From positions 901,001-965,000 of the forward strand of contig JAVTVJ010000230.1 in NCBI GenBank assembly GCA_034509425.1: 64,000 bases of DNA, written 5' to 3'. How positions within the stretch are numbered: the first letter of the stretch is position 1; every line of letters starts with the position of its first letter. Below the pieces are notes generated by a model, which saw only the letters and a list, made by a program, of their open reading frames with translations, did no database searches and was not told the origin of the DNA. A program made the position numbers and the translations under genes. Shown here piece by piece: positions 58,741 to 64,000 of this stretch. The stretch comes from Eopsaltria australis (taxonomy: Eukaryota; Chordata; Aves; Passeriformes; Petroicidae).

Positions 58741-60435
58741 GAAATAATTAAGGGTCCTCTACCTAAGTGAGCTACCGGTTTAATTTCAGGAGAGGGTTTG
58801 CATGAGGCCTTTTCCACACACCTGGTAGAAAGACTGTGATGAGACATGCTTTAAACATTGTCTGATGCCTAAGGGTAGGCAACAAGCTGCTTCTTTGAAA
58901 GCAATAATGAGAGAAAACAAGTTATAGGCAGTACAGCGCCCCTTTCTCTCCTTTTCTGACACTGTGTTTAAGGCTGTGTCAGCACTCTCACTTGAAACCC
59001 CTGTTTTCAGGGGCTTTATAACGCAGTCGTAAAAATGAATTCCATGCTGAAACTTGGCACCTTTTGGCCTAAGAGCGAATCATTTTTACAAATTGACAAA
59101 ACCAAATTCCTTTTGGTTGCTTCCAGGTTGCACTGTTCCCCCTCTCTCCCCTATTGAAACTGTAGCAAACTCGCTGTGCAGTTCACTTTATACAACTACA
59201 AATAAAAATTATTTGCAGGACTTCAGTCTATTAAATGGGTGTGGATACTTCTGGCAGCTGCTTTTTGAAAGCATGCAATAACTCAGGACTGAAAGATAAG
59301 CTCAATAACATACATACATTTAAAATTATTTTATCTCTTGTTATTCTTTACTGTGTTAAGTTTCATGGTGATTTAAATCATCAGGAAAAAAGGGTTACTA
59401 AGCATCCAGAATACTCAGTTCTAATGATAGGTTAGATTGGAAACTTCACAAATCAACTTTGTCAATGGCACAGACACATTTACTGCAAAGGAATCCTACA
59501 GCGGCTGCTTAAAAATGCACAAACGTGTACTTAACAAACTACATGTGAATGGATATGATGAGGCTCTTACAGACCATGATGCAGTAAAATATATTTTAAA
59601 ACTCCCTAAATAGGTTTTTAACTTAATTAGGTCAATATGTGTGTTTAAAGCTTAACTTATATGATCAGGTCAATAACTGGTATTTGGGGGATTTTAAAAC
59701 ACTGATTTTTAAAGATTTTAGTTTGGTATTTTTAACAAAAGGCAAAATAAAAAACCTGCAGGGCTTTCTTTTATACCTGCAGGCTAAGGTATAAACCAGA
59801 CAGGGTCAAGAAATTAAAAGTGAAGGCTGACATTATGGTTCAAAATTGCAGAGGGCCACACACAGCATGGGAGGTGTCAATGCTGTACATGCTGTATTGC
59901 CCTGAAAAATTGCACAAGTGGAGAGCAAAAAATAAGATTTGATCTCTTTTTGATGACTATGTTTCTGATATAGCTTATATTGACCTGGATCTTTAAGTTA
60001 AGAGTCTTATACTTGCATATTTTGTTTTCAACTCAGCTTTTTCTTCTAAATGTACGCAGATTTTAACAGCTAAACTTGTTTGATACTTTGATTTTTTGGC
60101 CTTAACTTAAAAGTTTTAAAAGTTACCAATAGTTTATTGCCTTCTAGAGCTTTTTGATTCATGCTCTGTTTGCTTTCCCTCTGTGAGGTTTATGGCCATG
60201 GGACCTAATTTGCTGGTTTCATTATGTATGTTAGACAAAATCTGTATTGCTAACAGAGCTCAGTTTGGGTCTGAAAGTTTTATTTCTGAAGTTAAACCAT
60301 TATTGTGCAACAAATAGTTACTCAGAAAATGACCTTGCATCTGTCAGTTCCCTGAAGTAAACAACTGATTTGAACTCTTCGTATTTAAAGTAATTAAAAC
60401 ATGCAAAAATGTTACACTGTTACATGCAGTGTTAC

Positions 60436-60449
60436 TGCAGTGCACTGCA
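60436..60449. repeat. Perfect 14-bp palindrome
   Basis: TGCAGTGCACTGCA equals its own reverse complement. It sits in a cluster of related words (ATGCAGTGTTACTGCAG directly to the left). Confidence 0.85.
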
Positions 60450-61009
60450 TAGGCCTTCACCCACAACTTTCCAGGCAGAGTTCTTAACCAACACAAAGCA
60501 AGAATGCCAGGAGTGAGGAACAATTTTGATGGGGTTAATGAAACAGTGAAAGTCACAATGGGCACAATTGCACTTGAAAGTTTATGGGCCACCTTTTCTC
60601 TTGGTGTTTTTGGCATGCATGGATCCAGGGTACATGGCTGGGATGCTGAGGCTTGGAAGGAGACTACCTACACTGCATACTTTTACCTACAAAACTAGTA
60701 AAAAGTATTGCAGCCACCCATATCTGCTCGTATTTTTTAAACTAGAATTTGAATTTCAGTTGATAAGACAAAAATTTGTAATGAACATCTTACTATCACA
60801 GGTATTGAATAAAGTATTCACTGAGTGAATGTTAAAGGAATATTAAATGGTTGAGAATAGCAAAACTGGATAAAATCATGATGAAGCTACAGGTTTACAT
60901 CTGAAGTCCCATGACCATGGAGAGGGAGTCCTGAAAGTTTAAATATAATTATCTGGCACCGAAATAATAATCTCCACAACCAAATTTGTCTGGGATCAGT
61001 TTGGGGTTT

Positions 61010-61290
61010 GACAGCTGGTAGGCACACATTATCTTCCCCGAGAGAGCAGTGTACCATGGAATGCTTAGATTTGCCTGAGCTGAACATGCATCTTGCATGT
61101 TTTTGCAGCCAAGATGGGAAGGGGCCGCGATGGTCCGCAGGTGGCAGCTCTGGTGGGTGACACAAAATGGAGCCTCCAAGGGGCTGAGCCAAGGTGACTT
61201 CTGCAAAGTCACTCTCAATTGGAAACATTCTCCATGGCTCCTAATAGGAGCAGATTGGTTTTTCATGGGCTAAAATTCAGCGAGGAGGGA
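61010..61290. promoter_or_regulatory. Possible regulatory block with two hairpins
   Basis: A GC-richer island in AT-rich surroundings, with AAGGGGCCGCGATGGTCCGC near 61116 and a CAGGTGG E-box-like word near 61138. Two compact perfect inverted repeats lie on its right side. GTGACTT and AAGTCAC (61194-61200 and 61206-61212) have a five-base loop. GCTCCTA and TAGGAGC (61237-61243 and 61245-61251) have a one-base centre. Two overlapping minus frames (60887-61228, 60949-61266) show no domain. Enhancer-like, by inference only. Confidence 0.33.
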
Positions 61291-63204
61291 ACCAGCTTGC
61301 CTTATGATTATTCATTCCATTGTTTAGGCTTTAGACCATATTCAGGTACTGGGCATGCTCCCTGCTAAGACAGCTTTTTAAGTATGCTGGCTGTTTAGTT
61401 TGCCAAGCATATGTAAACAGTTTAAAAAATTAAATAACTCTTCTGTATTAAAAAATATATTTATTGCCCCCCTCCCCCTAAAAAGCCCCAATTGTTTTTC
61501 ATTATGGCTTGCTTGCATGCCAAATTTCATTTAAGCAAATAAAGATATTTTCTAGGTATAGGATTTTTTTAAAAACAGCATTATAGTTATGTAAAATCTA
61601 TGCTCCTGTAATTTAAAACAATGCTACCCTGGAGTTTTAAACTTTCCAAAATGAGGATTTATAATGAAACACCTGACAAAACCTTAACATACAGATACTA
61701 ATAAGTTATTCTGTAAACAATGAATCTGATTCAGATTTTTTTAAAACTACCTTATTTAGCCTAGCGTGACTTCACTTACTCCAGTGAAATAGTTTCCCCC
61801 ATTTACCTTGTTGTGAGTGGTTGCAATCATGCATGGTATATGGTAAACACATGTTGGGGGATCTGTACAGATCACTTTAAGGTCTACATTGATAAAAATG
61901 GATAGTAGATGAAGTGAGGTTTCTAATGAGTTAGCCAGAAAAACACTTAATGAATAAAAATAAATGTATGTTACTCCAAATGCCATTGTAGTCTGTATTT
62001 TTACCTTATAGCTATTCAGTTTTCTCGGCCCCTTGCCCTGTGACATTAAATCTGCCCAGCACTCTTGACAATATACTTTTTGGTTTCTGTATAATTTGGT
62101 CATTTTACTAATAGAGTTTATAGAAATACCATGTTCTATTTAGAGGTAGTGTTACTTATAAGCAAATGGCAATTGTACAGCTATTCTAAAAGGCTGAAAT
62201 GGCTCACTGAGGTATTATTCCAGCTGTTGTAAGCCTTGTAATGGCCTTAGGTGCTGACTCAGAGTAGGACTGTGTGTTGGAGAATCCTGCTCTAAACTAT
62301 AATTCTAATGAGGCTCATGACAAGGGCAATAGCTGCTGGGGTGAAAAGGCAGAACTGGTAACTTCACTGTCTGAGCTGGAGCCCCACTCAAAACCCAGTG
62401 CATGAGCACAGATTTGCACTAAAAGAATGACAGTGGGAGAGAAGTGAGCATGTAGTTGCTTCCAGTCATGTAAAATCAACTATAAATCAAGTGAGTATTT
62501 GGCATCTTAAGTAGATATAGTAAGTTTTCCTCCAAGTATTTTCTGCCAAGGGCTTGATTGTGGGGTTATTTAGCTTTGCAGTATAGCTCAGATTATCCCA
62601 TTTACTGTCTAGCTGAGTAACAACCTCAGATCATTGAATCACCACAAGAAAACTCCAAAATGCATTGAAAATCTGAGAGATATCAGTGATCTCTGTTTCC
62701 TGGATTTTGCATGAATATTAGAAGGAAGATTCAGGATTGGGTAGGACACCACACTTTTCAGTTGGATAACATTAACTTCATTCTTAGAACTAATGCTTAC
62801 TACAAAATGTATATTCCTGACACATTGAATTGGGGATGTTTAAAAAAATCCAGAAAAATCAAACAATTGCTAATAGGGCCCTTAATATGCCAATTTCCCA
62901 TAATTTCTTCCACCAGTTGAATCACTTGAACTGCCATCACCTCTCTATCTCTTTGTGATACAGTGTACAGCTTTTAATACACAGTGGCAAAGGTTCCAGT
63001 AGGCCAGTTTGACTGGTATTCAATGAACACCTTATTCAACCGATCTAGCATTTTCTGCCCTCTAACAAATTTTATCTTCCTAGTTATTTTAGTGGAAAAG
63101 AAGCACACTGCCAGGTACAGTCTCCCTTCAATGCATGCATGCATCTCCCATTAACTCTAGAGGGAATTATGCACACACATCAGGAGAAAAATATACCCCA
63201 TAGT
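61291..63204. other. Non-coding stretch, no gene recognised
   Basis: AT-rich, with a C/A-rich run CCCCCCTCCCCCTAAAAAGC near 61468. The minus frame at 61756-62103 (115 codons) has no domain. No transposon was recognised. Confidence 0.6.
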
Positions 63205-63275
63205 GATAATGGCTTGCATTTATATAATGCCTTTTATTCCAAAGCACTTTTCAAACTGCTCTGCTGCTAATCTGA
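63205..63275 (+). mobile_element. Ancient L3/MIR-type repeat remnant, copy B
   Basis: GATAATGGCTTGCATTTATA followed by TAATGCCTTTTATTCC and AAAGCACTTTTCAAACTG matches the old amniote phrase GCATTTATATAGCGCCTTTC, then ATCC, then AAAGCGCTTTACAAAC. It resembles the copy at 41945-42060 and is in the same orientation. It keeps the phrase better than copy A does. Boundaries are approximate and the family name is uncertain. Confidence 0.55.
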
Positions 63276-64000
63276 TTAGAAGCTCCATCTGTAGAGTGTA
63301 CCTCCATTACTCTGCTCTGCTAGCAAGCATAACATTTTCAACCTGGTCTATGAAAACCCTTAAGAAAGGTGTCACTGTATATTTATACTCAGGTTTTCTC
63401 AGTGGTGATCTCTTCTTCCCTCTCTTCTTTTATGCACAGTAAGCTGCAAATGCACACCCTTGTTCAATTTTCACTGTGGTATGCAAAATCCACAATAAAA
63501 AAATGGAGACCACACAATATGGCATGAAACATCAAAAAACCAATTTGATTTTTTGCTTTCAATGAAATCACTTGCCAAATCACCAATGATTTCACTGATG
63601 CTCATCACAGCCTGGGCCCTGGGGTATTAAGAAACGGACCCATTTTTCCCACAAAATGTCATTAATGTATAATACATTATTATACAATTAATGTATAATA
63701 TGGAACTAGATAAAGACATACTAGTTTACAATATAGGTCCTGAGCACAGGGAAATGATCAGTATCTTAGCAGTGAGGAGAGCCTATTTCACAAATGAAAA
63801 AAATCATTTCATCCTCTCAGCTGCGGCAGGCCTGGGAGTCATTGGTCTGCCAGGAACAGCTGCATGTCCAGGATTTTGGCATCCAACTAACAATGGAGCA
63901 CTGTACATTATTTAATCTACAGTAATATCCCTCAGTCTCTCTGAGGCAATCCACAGAAGGGAAGACTGAAACACCCCTCAAAGCAAAACCTACCTGTGCA
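63276..64000. other. Non-coding stretch, no gene recognised
   Basis: Contains an AT-rich direct repeat at 63661-63700. The plus frame at 63691-63915 shows no domain. Nothing else is recognised up to the window end. Confidence 0.58.
63661..63700. repeat. 14-bp AT direct repeat
   Basis: ATTAATGTATAATA occurs at 63661-63674 and 63687-63700. The first copy overlaps the near-perfect palindrome AATGTATAATACATT (63664-63678). Simple AT-rich local duplication. Confidence 0.82.

Larger units (their letters stand above)
58161..61009. other. Non-coding stretch, no gene recognised
   Basis: Contains a 26-A run (58714-58739), the hairpin CCCCTG-TTTT-CAGGGG at 58998-59013, the 12-bp palindrome TGATTTAAATCA at 59369-59380, two CCTGCAGG octamers at 59755-59762 and 59776-59783, and the 14-bp palindrome TGCAGTGCACTGCA at 60436-60449. 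No coding frame is assignable. The frames at 60344-60616 (minus) and 60504-60828 (plus) overlap and look accidental. Confidence 0.6.

Noticed and set aside
58998..59013. CCCCTG-TTTT-CAGGGG stem-loop as a transcription terminator
   Set aside because: The genome is vertebrate; a short stem without context has no terminator meaning here.

Overview
The window looks like a non-coding stretch of a vertebrate nuclear genome, most likely a bird. The main evidence is a chicken-repeat-1 (CR1) LINE 3' end at about 6115-6806, plus a solo endogenous-retrovirus LTR at 48006-48432 with a perfect 6-bp target-site duplication. There are also scattered remnants of very old amniote repeats (MIR/L3-like and CR1-like). 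The sequence is AT-rich, has no operon-like packing of genes, and has no open reading frame that I can assign to a cellular protein. Every long frame reads as low complexity, as transposon, or as chance. The window is therefore either a gene desert or the inside of a very long intron; the sequence alone does not say which, nor on which strand a host gene would lie. A passerine or other neoavian host would fit the style of the LTR, but I cannot prove it.  Layout. 1-6.1 kb: ordinary non-coding DNA holding a striking imperfect palindrome of about 510 bp (3253-3763), in which nearly the whole left arm matches the reverse complement of the right arm. 6.1-6.8 kb: broken CR1 element. 6.8-21.6 kb: ordinary sequence with possible regulatory blocks (9.85-10.1, 14.5 and 17.9-18.1 kb), a 72-nt purine tract at 18.33 kb and a GTATAC hairpin at 19.96 kb. 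21.65-22.15 kb: a GC- and CpG-richer block studded with homeodomain-type TAATTA/TAATTG and CCAAT motifs. 22-29 kb: ordinary, apart from a pyrimidine-rich stretch of about 400 bp at 27.95-28.37 kb. 29.2-30.1 kb: a duplicated POU octamer site, a MIR-like remnant and a 35-bp tandem duplication. 30-40 kb: featureless. 40.4-40.8 kb: another possible regulatory block with an 11-bp inverted repeat. 41.9-46.7 kb: old repeats and simple repeats. 48.0-48.4 kb: solo LTR. 50.7 kb: an old repeat. 57.6-58.2 and 61.0-61.3 kb: two more possible regulatory blocks. 63.2 kb: a second copy of the old repeat seen at 41.95 kb.  No protein-coding gene, rRNA, tRNA, CRISPR array or bacterial-type feature was found. 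If the window does something, it most likely does it as cis-regulatory DNA, as expected for deserts or large introns around developmental genes. That is inference: conservation cannot be measured from one sequence. The most unusual structure is the long diverged palindrome at 3.25-3.76 kb, which fits an ancient foldback or hairpin element.
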